Below, piece by piece: positions 1-6,915 of a DNA stretch of 54,002 nucleotides (the stretch's first letter is position 1; each line of letters begins with the position of its first letter). Position numbers and translations under genes: made by a program. This stretch comes from an uncultured Arenimonas sp. (GTDB lineage Bacteria > Pseudomonadota > Gammaproteobacteria > Xanthomonadales > Xanthomonadaceae), in assembly GCA_946480565.1 (NCBI GenBank), contig CAMLKR010000005.1, positions 1-54,002 on the forward strand. Direction: 5' to 3'. A model generated the notes under the pieces. The model was not told the origin of the DNA. It saw only the letters and a program-made list of their open reading frames with translations, and made no database searches.

Positions 1-1250
1 CGTTCGAAACGCCCGAGGCGGTGGACGACACCCTCGGCTATCGCGACTTCACCGGGGGATTCACCGTGCTGGCGATCGAGGCCAGCACGCCACGCCGCCT
101 GACCGTGCGCGTGCAGGAGCGCGATGGCCAGATGGCGCCCGTGCGCATGGTGGCGACGGTCGATGAGCGTCAGCCTGCCAGATTGCTGGCGGTGGCACCG
201 GAGAGCCTGGAGATCGCCCGGCTGGATGAGGCCGCGGCGGTCGCTGGCCTGGCGCAGCGCGCCCGCGAGCTGGCGGACACGGACCGGTTTTCGGGCGCGT
301 ACCTGGTCGCACGCGACGGCCGGGTGCTGGCGCAGGCGGCGCACGGCCTGGCCGACCGCGACGCGAAGATCGCCAACACGCTCGACACCCGCTTCCGCTT
401 CGGTTCGGCCGGAAAGATGTTCACCGCGGTGATGGTGCTGCAGCTGGTCGAGGCCGGGAAACTCTCGCTCGACGGCACCGTGGACGACTACCTGGAGGGT
501 TATCCGAATCGCGAGGTGGCCACGGTGACCCTGCGCCAACTGCTGACCCACACCGGCGGCACCGGCGGCATCGACGTCTTCGGACCGGAGTTCGCCGCCA
601 ACCGGCGCTCGCTGCGCACGCACGCGGACTACCTGGAGCACCACAGCGCGCGCGGCGTTGGATTCCCGCCCGGCACGAAGGTGGACTATTCGAACTATGG
701 CTACGTCCTGCTCGGCGCGATCCTCGAGAACGCCACCGGCCAGGACTACTACGCACTGCTCCAGGAAAAGGTGTTCGCCCCCGCCGGCATGACGCGCACC
801 GGCGCCGAACCGGAGTCGGTCCGCGTCGACGGCCGCGCCGTGGCCTACCGGCGACAGGGCGATGCCTGGGTGGATGCGTCCGACACCCTGCCCTGGCGCG
901 GCATGGCCGCCGGCGGCGGCTACACCACCGTGGGCGACCTGCTGAAATTCGCGCAGGCGCTAGAGGCCGGCAAACTGCTGTCGCCGGCCATGCTGCGGCA
1001 GGCAACCTGGCCGCAGATGGCCGAAAACTGGTACGGCTTCGGCTTCATCACGGTCGGCCAGGGGCCGCTGCGCCGCTACGGGCACGGCGGCGATGCCGAC
1101 GGCATGAACGCCGACTTCCGCGTCTTTCCCGAATCGGGCTGGGTGCTGGTGAGCCTGAGCCACTTCGACCCCCCGGCCGCGTACCGGCTGACCCGCTGGT
1201 TCGAACCGCGCATGCCGCTCGAACGGGAGCCGGCAACGGGCGCGGACTGA
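1..1250 (+). CDS. Serine hydrolase, beta-lactamase class C/PBP4-like, 5' truncated by the window
   Basis: This is a serine hydrolase of the beta-lactamase/transpeptidase-like fold. The reading frame is open to the left edge, so the N-terminus (and any signal peptide) lies outside the window; the GTG at 21 is only the first possible start inside it. The sequence shows the three class C landmarks in order: SAGK (SxxK nucleophile motif), YSNYG (YxN motif) and HGGDADG (HGG, in place of KTG). About 90 residues precede the catalytic domain, resembling the extra N-terminal region of secreted esterase/D-aminopeptidase homologues. Substrate cannot be read from sequence; such proteins are often periplasmic peptidases or esterases rather than true beta-lactamases. 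A similar but distinct hydrolase lies at 52328-53860. Confidence 0.85.
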   Translation, partial: FETPEAVDDTLGYRDFTGGFTVLAIEASTPRRLTVRVQERDGQMAPVRMVATVDERQPARLLAVAPESLEIARLDEAAAVAGLAQRARELADTDRFSGAYLVARDGRVLAQAAHGLADRDAKIANTLDTRFRFGSAGKMFTAVMVLQLVEAGKLSLDGTVDDYLEGYPNREVATVTLRQLLTHTGGTGGIDVFGPEFAANRRSLRTHADYLEHHSARGVGFPPGTKVDYSNYGYVLLGAILENATGQDYYALLQEKVFAPAGMTRTGAEPESVRVDGRAVAYRRQGDAWVDASDTLPWRGMAAGGGYTTVGDLLKFAQALEAGKLLSPAMLRQATWPQMAENWYGFGFITVGQGPLRRYGHGGDADGMNADFRVFPESGWVLVSLSHFDPPAAYRLTRWFEPRMPLEREPATGAD

Positions 1251-1262
1251 GCGGCCGGCGCG

Positions 1263-2006
1263 TCAGCGCCAGCCGGCGTCGCGGGCGCGGCGTTCGGCCT
1301 CGGCGTCCAGGGTGTCGCCGGCCAGGCGCGTTTCCACCGCCAGCAGCACGGCCGGCGGCAGCGAGGCGGCGGCCTGGCGGAGTTCGCCCGTGTCGGCCTC
1401 GGCTTCGCTGGTGATCGGCACGTGCCAGCCGTCGTCGGCGCGGCAGGCCAGGCCCGCGAGCGGGCGCCGGTCGCGCAGCACGAAACTGCGGCAGTAGGCG
1501 CCGCTGCCGTCGCGGAAACTCAGGCCGATGGCGATGCGGTCGGCAGGCGTGGATTCGGCGGCGAGCTGCCGGTCCAGGGCCTGCGCCAGGGCACCGTCCG
1601 CGCGAAGCGCGCCGCCGGCGACCGTGCGCAGGTCGGCCGGCGCCGGCGCCAGGAAGGCCTGCGACAGCGCGACGCCCAGCGCCAGTGCCGCCGCCATGCC
1701 CGCCCATTCCGGCAGCGCCCAGCGACGGCGCGGCCGCAGCGGCACTACCTCGGCCGCGGGCGCGGCGCCGGATGCAGCGACGGGGGCCGCGGCGGGCGCG
1801 CGCACCCGCGCCATCAGGTGTTCGGGCACCGGCTCGTCCAGCGCTGGCGCGAAGGCCTCGCGCAGCCGGCGGCGCAGGGCGCGGTGGCGCGCCACCGCTT
1901 CGGCCAGCGCCGGATCGGCGGCGATCGCGGCCTCGACGCCGGCCGCGGCCGCGGCGTCGAGCTCGCCGTCGGCATAGGCCATCAGCTGTTCGTCGGTAAT
2001 CTTCAT
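1263..2006 (-). CDS. Anti-sigma factor (membrane-anchored, zinc-finger-less)
   Basis: Predicted 247-residue partner of the ECF sigma factor encoded just upstream on the same strand; the start ATG overlaps the sigma stop by 4 bases (ATGA), indicating translational coupling. The N-terminus (MKITDEQLMAYADGELD) is the typical anti-sigma start that sits against the sigma factor. It is followed by an Ala/Pro linker, an Arg-rich patch, one membrane segment near residues 98-116 (WAGMAAALALGVALSQAFL) and a periplasmic sensor domain of about 130 residues. No HxxxCxxC zinc motif is visible. The inferred role is to hold the sigma factor at the inner membrane until an envelope signal is sensed. Confidence 0.85.
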   Translation of the reverse strand: MKITDEQLMAYADGELDAAAAAGVEAAIAADPALAEAVARHRALRRRLREAFAPALDEPVPEHLMARVRAPAAAPVAASGAAPAAEVVPLRPRRRWALPEWAGMAAALALGVALSQAFLAPAPADLRTVAGGALRADGALAQALDRQLAAESTPADRIAIGLSFRDGSGAYCRSFVLRDRRPLAGLACRADDGWHVPITSEAEADTGELRQAAASLPPAVLLAVETRLAGDTLDAEAERRARDAGWR

Positions 2007-2515
2007 GCGCCCACTCCTTCCGCACCGCCCAGCAGGGCCTGCAGCGCCTCGCGTCCACGCGCCAGGCGGCTGGTGAGGGTGCCAACCGGGATCTCCAGCG
2101 CCGCCGCGGCCTCCTTGTAGGACAGGCCCTCGACCAGCACCAGGGCGATCGCCTCGCGCTGTTCCTCCGGCAGTTGATCCATCGCGCTGTGCACCGACAT
2201 CGCCACCTCCCGCGCCTCGGACGACGACTCGCCGACCGTGGCTCCGTGTTCCTCCGGTGCGAACACCCGCGCGCCGCGCTGGCGTGCCCGCACTTCGTCT
2301 ATCCAGGCATTGCGGACGATGCCGAACACCCAGGCGTCCAGGCCCTGGTCCGGCCGCCACTGCGCCGCCCGGGCCAGGGCGCGTTCGAGCGCGACCTGGA
2401 CCAGGTCGTCGGCGTCCGCAGGGTCCCGCGCCAGGGTCCGGGCGAAACGCCGCAGACGCGGCAGCATCGCGCACAGTCCCTCACGCAGGTCCATGGCCGG
2501 TTCCATCGCCTTCAT
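2003..2515 (-). CDS. RNA polymerase ECF sigma factor (RpoE/SigK-like)
   Basis: ECF-type sigma factor of up to 170 residues. Region 2 (ADADDLVQVALERALARA ... DAWVFGIVRNAWIDEVRARQR) and region 4 (LPEEQREAIALVLVEGLSYKEAAAALEIPVGTL split over a helix-turn-helix) are intact. It would direct RNA polymerase to the GGAAGAA-N15-CGTA sites found before this gene, the subtilase and the repeat protein. ATGs at 2515, 2506 and 2494 are all possible: the first is almost on the predicted transcription start, whereas the third begins MDLREGL, where family homology usually starts and has a weak GGA upstream. It forms an operon with its anti-sigma factor. Confidence 0.93.
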   Translation of the reverse strand: MKAMEPAMDLREGLCAMLPRLRRFARTLARDPADADDLVQVALERALARAAQWRPDQGLDAWVFGIVRNAWIDEVRARQRGARVFAPEEHGATVGESSSEAREVAMSVHSAMDQLPEEQREAIALVLVEGLSYKEAAAALEIPVGTLTSRLARGREALQALLGGAEGVGA

Positions 2516-2520
2516 GTCCG

Positions 2521-2548
2521 ATTACGTCCGGGGAGGGCATTTTCTTCC
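2521..2548 (-). promoter_or_regulatory. ECF-type promoter, autoregulation of the sigma/anti-sigma operon
   Basis: On the minus strand a GGAAGAA element (2548-2542) is followed after exactly 15 bases by CGTAAT (2526-2521), 5 bases before the first ATG of the sigma gene. The same element and spacing occur at 2608 and 3918. ECF sigma factors usually read a promoter of their own operon; that this sigma reads this motif is inferred from co-localisation. Confidence 0.6.
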
Positions 2549-2607
2549 GGCCGCCTCCACCGCGGCGCCGGGCTGGCCGGATGCTAGCACCGGCGCGCGT
2601 GGCGCCC

Positions 2608-2635
2608 GGAAGAATCGGCCCTCCCCGTACGTAGG
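2608..2635 (+). promoter_or_regulatory. ECF-type promoter of the subtilase gene
   Basis: GGAAGAA at 2608-2614, 15-base spacer, CGTAGG at 2630-2635. The subtilase ATG is at 2644, so the predicted transcript would have almost no leader. Same architecture as the sites at 2548-2521 (minus) and 3918-3945. Confidence 0.6.
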
Positions 2636-2643
2636 GTATTGGC

Positions 2644-3900
2644 ATGACCCGGATCCTGCTCCTGTTCCTGCTGCTCGCCCCGCCGGCGGCGATGGCGCTC
2701 GGCCTGCCCGCCCCCCTGCCCTCGCTGCCGGTGGACCTGCGCGGCAGCGTCGTCGAACCGCTGGACCGGACCACGCGCGACCTGGCCGGCCTGCGCCAGC
2801 TGCAGGTGCGCGCGCTGCTGCGCGAACACCGGCGGTTCCTGGACACCGACCCGCGCGGCGCGCCGGTGGTGCGCGGCGAAGTGCTCGCGATCGATCCCAC
2901 GCCCGAAGCCCTGCAGCGCGCCCGCGACGCCGGCTTCCGCGTGCGAGACGAACGCCGCCTCACCGGCCTGGGCCTGCGCGTCGTGGTGCTGCAGGCGCGC
3001 GAAGGCCAGCGCAGCCGTGCCGCGCTGAAGCTGCTGCGCAGGCTCGACCCCTCGGGCAGCTACGACTTCAACCATCTGTACCTGGGCTCTGGATCGACGG
3101 CGGGCATGCCGACGCCACCGCCCGCATCCGCCGACAGCCCGCCGCTGCGCGTCGGCCTGGTGGACAGCGGCGTGGACGCGGCGCATCCGGCGCTGGCGGG
3201 CGTGCAGGTGCAGTCCTGGGGCTGCGGCGACGGCGCGAAACCGCACCGCCATGGCACCGCCGTCGCCTCGCTGCTGGTCGGCAGCCGCGTGCGCACGGCG
3301 CCGTCGGGGCACAGGCTCTATGCCGCCGACATCTACTGCGGCCAACCGACCGGCGGCGCGGTGACCGGCCTGGCCGAGGCCTTCGCCTGGCTGGCGCGGG
3401 AGAAGGTCGCGGTGGTGAACCTGAGCATCGTGGGTCCGCCGAACCGGCTGCTGGAGCGCAGCGTGCAGGCGATGCTGGCGCGCGGCCACGTGCTGGTGGC
3501 GGCGGTGGGCAACGATGGTCCGGCGGCGCCGCCGCTGTATCCGGCCGCCTATCCGGGCGTGATCGGCGTCACCGCGGTGGATGCGCGCGACCGGGTGCTG
3601 CCCGAAGCCGGGCGCGGCCCGCAGGTCGACTTCGCGGCGCCGGGCGCCGGGCTGTCGGCCGCGGGCGATCGCGGCGACTGGTGGAGCGTGCGCGGCACCT
3701 CGTTCGCGGCGCCGCTGGTGGCGCGGCTGGCCGCCGCGCAGGCGCCGATGCCGGAGCCGGACGCGGTGGCGCGCGTGCAGTCCGCACTGGCCACGCAGGC
3801 GCGCGATGCCGGGCCGCGCGGCGACGATCCGCGCTACGGCCGCGGCCTGCTGGGCGGCGAACAGCGCGCGGCCTGGTCCGCGCCGGTGAACGAAGACTGA
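2644..3900 (+). CDS. Secreted S8 family serine peptidase (subtilase)
   Basis: A 418-residue subtilisin-like protease with a clear Sec signal peptide (MTRILLLFLLLAPPAAMA). After a pro-region of about 140 residues comes the S8 catalytic domain, with the triad at Asp174 (VGLVDSGVD), His203 (HRHGTAVAS) and Ser353 (RGTSFAAPLVA). Asn in AAVGNDGPAAPP forms the oxyanion-hole region. The domain is compact for an S8 protease. The gene is divergent from the ECF sigma operon and has the same promoter motif, so it is likely part of that envelope-stress regulon. An exported or periplasmic protein-degrading role is inferred. No C-terminal autotransporter or anchoring domain is seen. Confidence 0.93.
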   Translation: MTRILLLFLLLAPPAAMALGLPAPLPSLPVDLRGSVVEPLDRTTRDLAGLRQLQVRALLREHRRFLDTDPRGAPVVRGEVLAIDPTPEALQRARDAGFRVRDERRLTGLGLRVVVLQAREGQRSRAALKLLRRLDPSGSYDFNHLYLGSGSTAGMPTPPPASADSPPLRVGLVDSGVDAAHPALAGVQVQSWGCGDGAKPHRHGTAVASLLVGSRVRTAPSGHRLYAADIYCGQPTGGAVTGLAEAFAWLAREKVAVVNLSIVGPPNRLLERSVQAMLARGHVLVAAVGNDGPAAPPLYPAAYPGVIGVTAVDARDRVLPEAGRGPQVDFAAPGAGLSAAGDRGDWWSVRGTSFAAPLVARLAAAQAPMPEPDAVARVQSALATQARDAGPRGDDPRYGRGLLGGEQRAAWSAPVNED

Positions 3901-3917
3901 AAGTCGCTGCGCCCGCG

Positions 3918-3945
3918 GGAAGAATCCCCGCCGGCCATTCGTAGA
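3918..3945 (+). promoter_or_regulatory. ECF-type promoter of the repeat protein gene
   Basis: GGAAGAA at 3918-3924, 15-base spacer, CGTAGA at 3940-3945: third copy of the promoter motif. Here the leader is about 45 bases and has a normal ribosome binding site (AAGGAG near 3983). Confidence 0.6.
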
Positions 3946-3994
3946 CGTCCTTGAAGCCGCGGACTTCCCCGCCGGCGACGCCAAGGAGTCAGTC

Positions 3995-5065
3995 ATGAAC
4001 CGCAAGCTTCTCGCCTCCGCGATCCTCGCCGCCCTGATCGCCGCCGCGCCCTTGGCGCAGGCGCAGTCCCTGGTGGGCGGCGCCACCGGCCGCATCGGCG
4101 GCACCGTCAGCGGCACGCTGAGCGGCGACCTCGGCCGCGGCGCGCTCGACGGCATCGACGCGCGCGGCACGCTGCGCGATACCCGCGCCGCCGCCCGCGA
4201 AGCCGCGCAGGAGCGCGCCGAACTGCGCCGCCTGGCGCGCGAGGCCCGCCTGCAGCGCCAGGCGGCCGAAGCGGCGGCCGAAGCCGGCGGCAGCCTCGAG
4301 GGCGGCCTTGGCCGCGACGGCCTGCAGGGCGCCGGTGATCTCGCCGGCAGCGCCAGCGGCGCGGTGTCGTCCCTCGAGGCGACGGCGCAGGGCGCCGGCG
4401 CGGTCGCGGGCGAAGCCTCGCGCGGCAACCAGGCGCTTTCCGCGGCCGGCGAGCTGGCCGGCGAAGCGACCGGCGCGCTCCCGGATGCCGGCGACATCGG
4501 CGATACGTCCGGCGGCGGCGAACTGGTCGGCGAGGCTGCCGGTGCGCTCTCGGGTGCCGGCGGAATCGGCGACACGTCGGGCAGTGGCGAACTGATCGGC
4601 GAAGCCAGCGGCGCGTTGTCCGGCGCCGGCGATGTCGGGGACAGCTCCGGCGGCGGCGAACTGGTGGGCGAAGCCGCCGGTGCACTCTCGGGCCGGGGCC
4701 AGGGTGGCGCGGAACGGTCGGACGCCGGCGCCGGCAATCCGCAGGACCGGATGGCCGCGGTGCGCCGCGCCCACGCCCAGGCCGCGCAGATCCCGCTGGT
4801 GGACACGGGCCCCGGGGACGAAGACGCGGGCGAAGAACGGGCGCAGGACGAGCGCCGCGTGGACGAGCGCGAGGACGCGGCCGAAGCGCCGCGTCCGCAG
4901 CCCTCGGCGCGCGGGCCGCTTGCCCCGCGCCTCGGCGCCCACGGCGCGGCGGATGCCGATGCCGATGCCGATGCGAACGCGGACGCCCGGGCTTCGCGCC
5001 GCGGCGCCTCGGTGGACGCCTCCGCTTCGGCTTCGGCCAGCGGCCGCGCGTCGAACGGGGATTGA
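3995..5065 (+). CDS. Secreted Gly/Ala-rich protein with 23-residue tandem repeats, function unknown
   Basis: A 356-residue protein not recognised as a named family. It has a signal peptide (MNRKLLASAILAALIAAAPL, cleavage after AQAQ), a Gly-rich region, then a charged helical segment rich in Ala/Arg/Glu (about 60-98). Residues 152-236 are three and a half near-identical 23-residue repeats beginning GEL(A/V/I)GEA. A highly charged tail with a DADADADANADA run ends the protein. AAGGAG lies 7 bases before the ATG. The ECF-type promoter ties it to the upstream sigma factor. Low-complexity composition suggests an extended surface or periplasmic protein; anything further would be a guess. Confidence 0.8.
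   Translation: MNRKLLASAILAALIAAAPLAQAQSLVGGATGRIGGTVSGTLSGDLGRGALDGIDARGTLRDTRAAAREAAQERAELRRLAREARLQRQAAEAAAEAGGSLEGGLGRDGLQGAGDLAGSASGAVSSLEATAQGAGAVAGEASRGNQALSAAGELAGEATGALPDAGDIGDTSGGGELVGEAAGALSGAGGIGDTSGSGELIGEASGALSGAGDVGDSSGGGELVGEAAGALSGRGQGGAERSDAGAGNPQDRMAAVRRAHAQAAQIPLVDTGPGDEDAGEERAQDERRVDEREDAAEAPRPQPSARGPLAPRLGAHGAADADADADANADARASRRGASVDASASASASGRASNGD
4448..4702 (+). repeat. 69-bp in-frame tandem repeats (about 3.7 copies)
   Basis: In-frame 69-bp units encode 23-residue blocks starting GELAG, GELVG, GELIG and GELVG at residues 152, 175, 198 and 221 of the secreted protein. Copies differ mainly by conservative substitutions (V/I, G/S, D/G). Confidence 0.85.
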
Positions 5066-5085
5066 TCGCCGCCGGGGGGCGGCCG

Positions 5086-5118
5086 ACGGCGGAAGCCTCC
5101 GGGCTTCCGCCGTTTTTT
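5086..5118 (+). terminator. Rho-independent terminator
   Basis: Perfect 11-bp stem (ACGGCGGAAGC / GCTTCCGCCGT), loop CTCCGG, followed by a T run. Ends the repeat-protein transcript. Confidence 0.9.
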
Positions 5119-5136
5119 CGCGGCTATGCTGGCGCC

Positions 5137-5715
5137 ATGTCCGCACCGGTGAATCCCCTCCCGTCCCCGCCGCAGGGCGCGGAGACCACGCTGGCCAGCG
5201 ATCGGCTGTGGCTGCGCCCCCTCGCCGACGGCGACGGCGCGCTCTACGCCGCGCTGTATGGCGACGCCGACGTGATGCGCCACGTGCGCGCGCCGCTGGC
5301 GCCCGCCGAAGCCGCACGCAGCTTCGCGATCGCCCTGCGCCAGCAGCGGGATCCCCGGGCGACGCGGCGCTGGTGGGTGCTGCAGCCCCGGGATGAGACC
5401 CGGGCCTGCGGCCTGCTCGGCCTGCAGCTCGAAACCGGGAGCGCCGAGCTGGGCATCCTGCTGCACCCCGCGCGACAGGGCCGCGGCCTGGCCCGGGAGG
5501 CGCTGGGGCGGCTGTGTGCGTCCGTGTTCGAAACGCGGGGCCTGCGCCATCTGTCGGCGCGCCACCACCCGGACAATGCCGCGGCGGCCCGGCTGTTCGC
5601 CGCCGCGGGTTTCCTGGCGCTGCCGACGCCGGCGTGCGGCGAACGCCATTGGCGCCTCGACGCTCCGCCGGCGGTGCCGGCGACGACGGCGCCCAAGCCA
5701 GCGCCGGGGCGCTGA
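5137..5715 (+). CDS. GNAT family N-acetyltransferase (RimJ/RimL-like)
   Basis: A 192-residue GNAT acetyltransferase. The start ATG at 5137 is chosen because the fold begins soon after (TTLASDRLWLRPLADGDGA), and the preceding bases are the terminator of the previous gene. The acetyl-CoA loop is HPARQGRGLAREAL, followed by the usual HPDNAAAARLFAAAGF motif, in which GNATs pair Asn with the C-terminal strands. Family members acetylate ribosomal protein N-termini, amino acids or antibiotics; the substrate here is unknown. The borosin methyltransferase gene starts 43 bases downstream, so co-transcription is possible, but a role in peptide modification would be speculation. Confidence 0.88.
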   Translation: MSAPVNPLPSPPQGAETTLASDRLWLRPLADGDGALYAALYGDADVMRHVRAPLAPAEAARSFAIALRQQRDPRATRRWWVLQPRDETRACGLLGLQLETGSAELGILLHPARQGRGLAREALGRLCASVFETRGLRHLSARHHPDNAAAARLFAAAGFLALPTPACGERHWRLDAPPAVPATTAPKPAPGR

Positions 5716-5758
5716 ATCCGCTAACCTGAACGCCCTTCCGTCACGCCTTGCCGGGGAC

Positions 5759-6556
5759 ATGGATACCACCGGAAGCCTTGCCTGCGTCGGTCTCGGGATG
5801 ACCCTGGGGGCTCATCTGAGCCCGCGCGCGCGCAGCCATATCGAACAGGCCGACGTGGTCTTCGTCGCCGTGTCCGATCCGGTGGTGGAGCTGTGGGTGC
5901 AGGGCCTGAACAAGGACGTGCGCAGCCTGCAGCCGCTTTACGGCGAGGGCAAGTCGCGGCACGACACCTACCGCGAGATGGTCGAGGCGCTGATGGCCGA
6001 AGTGCGGGCCGGCCGCCGCGTCTGCGGCGCCTTCTACGGCCATCCGGGCGTGTTCGCCCAGGCCCCGCACCGCGCCGTCGCGCAGGCGCGGGCCGAAGGC
6101 TTCGACGCGGTGATGGAGCCCGGCATTTCCGCCGAGGACTGCCTCTACGCCGACCTCGGCATCGATCCCGGCACGGTCGGCTGCCAGCACTTCGAGGCCA
6201 GCCAGCTGATGTTCTACCGCCGCCGCATCGACCCGGGCGCCTACCTGGTGGTGTGGCAGGCCGGCATCGCCGGCGACCGCAGCTTCCGGCGGTTCCAGAC
6301 CAGCCCCGCGCACCAGCAGCTGCTGGTTGACCTGCTGGCCGAGGACTACCCGTTGGACCACCCGTGCACGCTGTACGAAGCCGCGACCCTGCCGATCCAG
6401 GCGCCACGCATCGACGTGGTGCCGCTGCGCGACCTGCCAAGGGCCGGCCTGCGCCTGCAGACAACCGTGGTGCTGCCGCCGGCCCGGGCCCTGCAGCGCA
6501 ACGAGGCCATGCTGGCGCGGCTGCAGGCGCTGGAGGCGACCGAAACCGCGGGCTGA
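5759..6556 (+). CDS. Split borosin alpha-N-methyltransferase (SonM/OphMA-type, TP-methylase fold)
   Basis: A 265-residue SAM-dependent methyltransferase of the tetrapyrrole-methylase fold that most resembles the stand-alone borosin methyltransferase of Shewanella (SonM). Diagnostic features: N-terminal SLACVGLGMTLG, Arg67 and Tyr71 in SRHDTYREM, Tyr93 in AFYGHPGVF, and the EPGISAEDCLYADLGIDPG block. Arg67/Tyr71/Tyr93 match the spacing of the catalytic Arg/Tyr/Tyr reported for OphMA (R72, Y76, Y98). Unlike fungal OphMA, no precursor is fused at the C-terminus; a separate precursor gene begins 51 bases downstream. The predicted reaction is iterative methylation of backbone amides in that peptide. 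Tetrapyrrole methylation is less likely given the motif set and partner. Start ATG 5759 is set by homology onset. Confidence 0.88.
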   Translation: MDTTGSLACVGLGMTLGAHLSPRARSHIEQADVVFVAVSDPVVELWVQGLNKDVRSLQPLYGEGKSRHDTYREMVEALMAEVRAGRRVCGAFYGHPGVFAQAPHRAVAQARAEGFDAVMEPGISAEDCLYADLGIDPGTVGCQHFEASQLMFYRRRIDPGAYLVVWQAGIAGDRSFRRFQTSPAHQQLLVDLLAEDYPLDHPCTLYEAATLPIQAPRIDVVPLRDLPRAGLRLQTTVVLPPARALQRNEAMLARLQALEATETAG

Positions 6557-6593
6557 CCGCCCACACCGATGTCCACCGTTCCACCACCAACGC

Positions 6594-6600
6594 AAGGGGA
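6594..6600 (+). promoter_or_regulatory. Ribosome binding site fixing the borosin precursor start
   Basis: AAGGGGA seven bases before the ATG at 6608. It favours this start over the in-frame ATG at 6569, and gives the short N-terminus (MSNVISFLESLGQD) expected for the family. Confidence 0.7.
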
Positions 6601-6607
6601 AACACCG

Positions 6608-6907
6608 ATGTCGAACGTGATCTCGTTCCTTGAGTCGCTCGGGCAGGACGCCCGCCTCGCCCGCCAGTCCGAGCAGGACTACGCGGCCGCCGTGCAGGCG
6701 CTGCCGCTGGAGGACGACGCCCGCCTGGCCCTGCTGGCCAGGGACGCCGGCGCCCTGAACGACCTGCTGGGCGGCCGTCCGGCGATGGTCTGCGCCCTGT
6801 TCCCGGCCGAGGACACCCCGGCGCGCGAGGACGACAACGGCGAAACCCCGAAGGAAGACACGCCGGACGAACAGAAGGAATCGATCGGCGGCCACGGACG
6901 CCACTGA
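6608..6907 (+). CDS. Split borosin precursor peptide (SonA-like binding domain plus core)
   Basis: A 99-residue peptide whose first 55 residues form a helical domain like the borosin-binding domain of SonA: FLESLGQDARL, then a Leu/Ala helix and a DAGALNDLLGG segment. After this comes a short hydrophobic stretch, RPAMVCALFPAEDTP (residues 57-71), the best candidate for the methylated core. The rest is a hydrophilic, strongly acidic and Pro/Lys/Glu-rich tail without a signal peptide. The methyltransferase gene lies immediately upstream, and the GGDEF gene starts 8 bases downstream, so the three are probably one transcript. Which residues are methylated, and whether a protease releases the core, cannot be told from sequence; no dedicated protease gene is adjacent. 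Confidence 0.8.
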   Translation: MSNVISFLESLGQDARLARQSEQDYAAAVQALPLEDDARLALLARDAGALNDLLGGRPAMVCALFPAEDTPAREDDNGETPKEDTPDEQKESIGGHGRH

Positions 6908-6915
6908 GGCCACGG

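Noticed and set aside
4955..4990. GATGCC micro-repeat as a possible phase-variable tract
   Set aside because: Hexamer units keep the reading frame, so length changes would not switch the gene off.
2584..5769. Very long open frame on the minus strand opposite the subtilase and repeat gene
   Set aside because: It spans genes with clear families on the other strand, is rich in Arg/His/Gln and low complexity, and reflects the scarcity of stop codons in GC-rich DNA.
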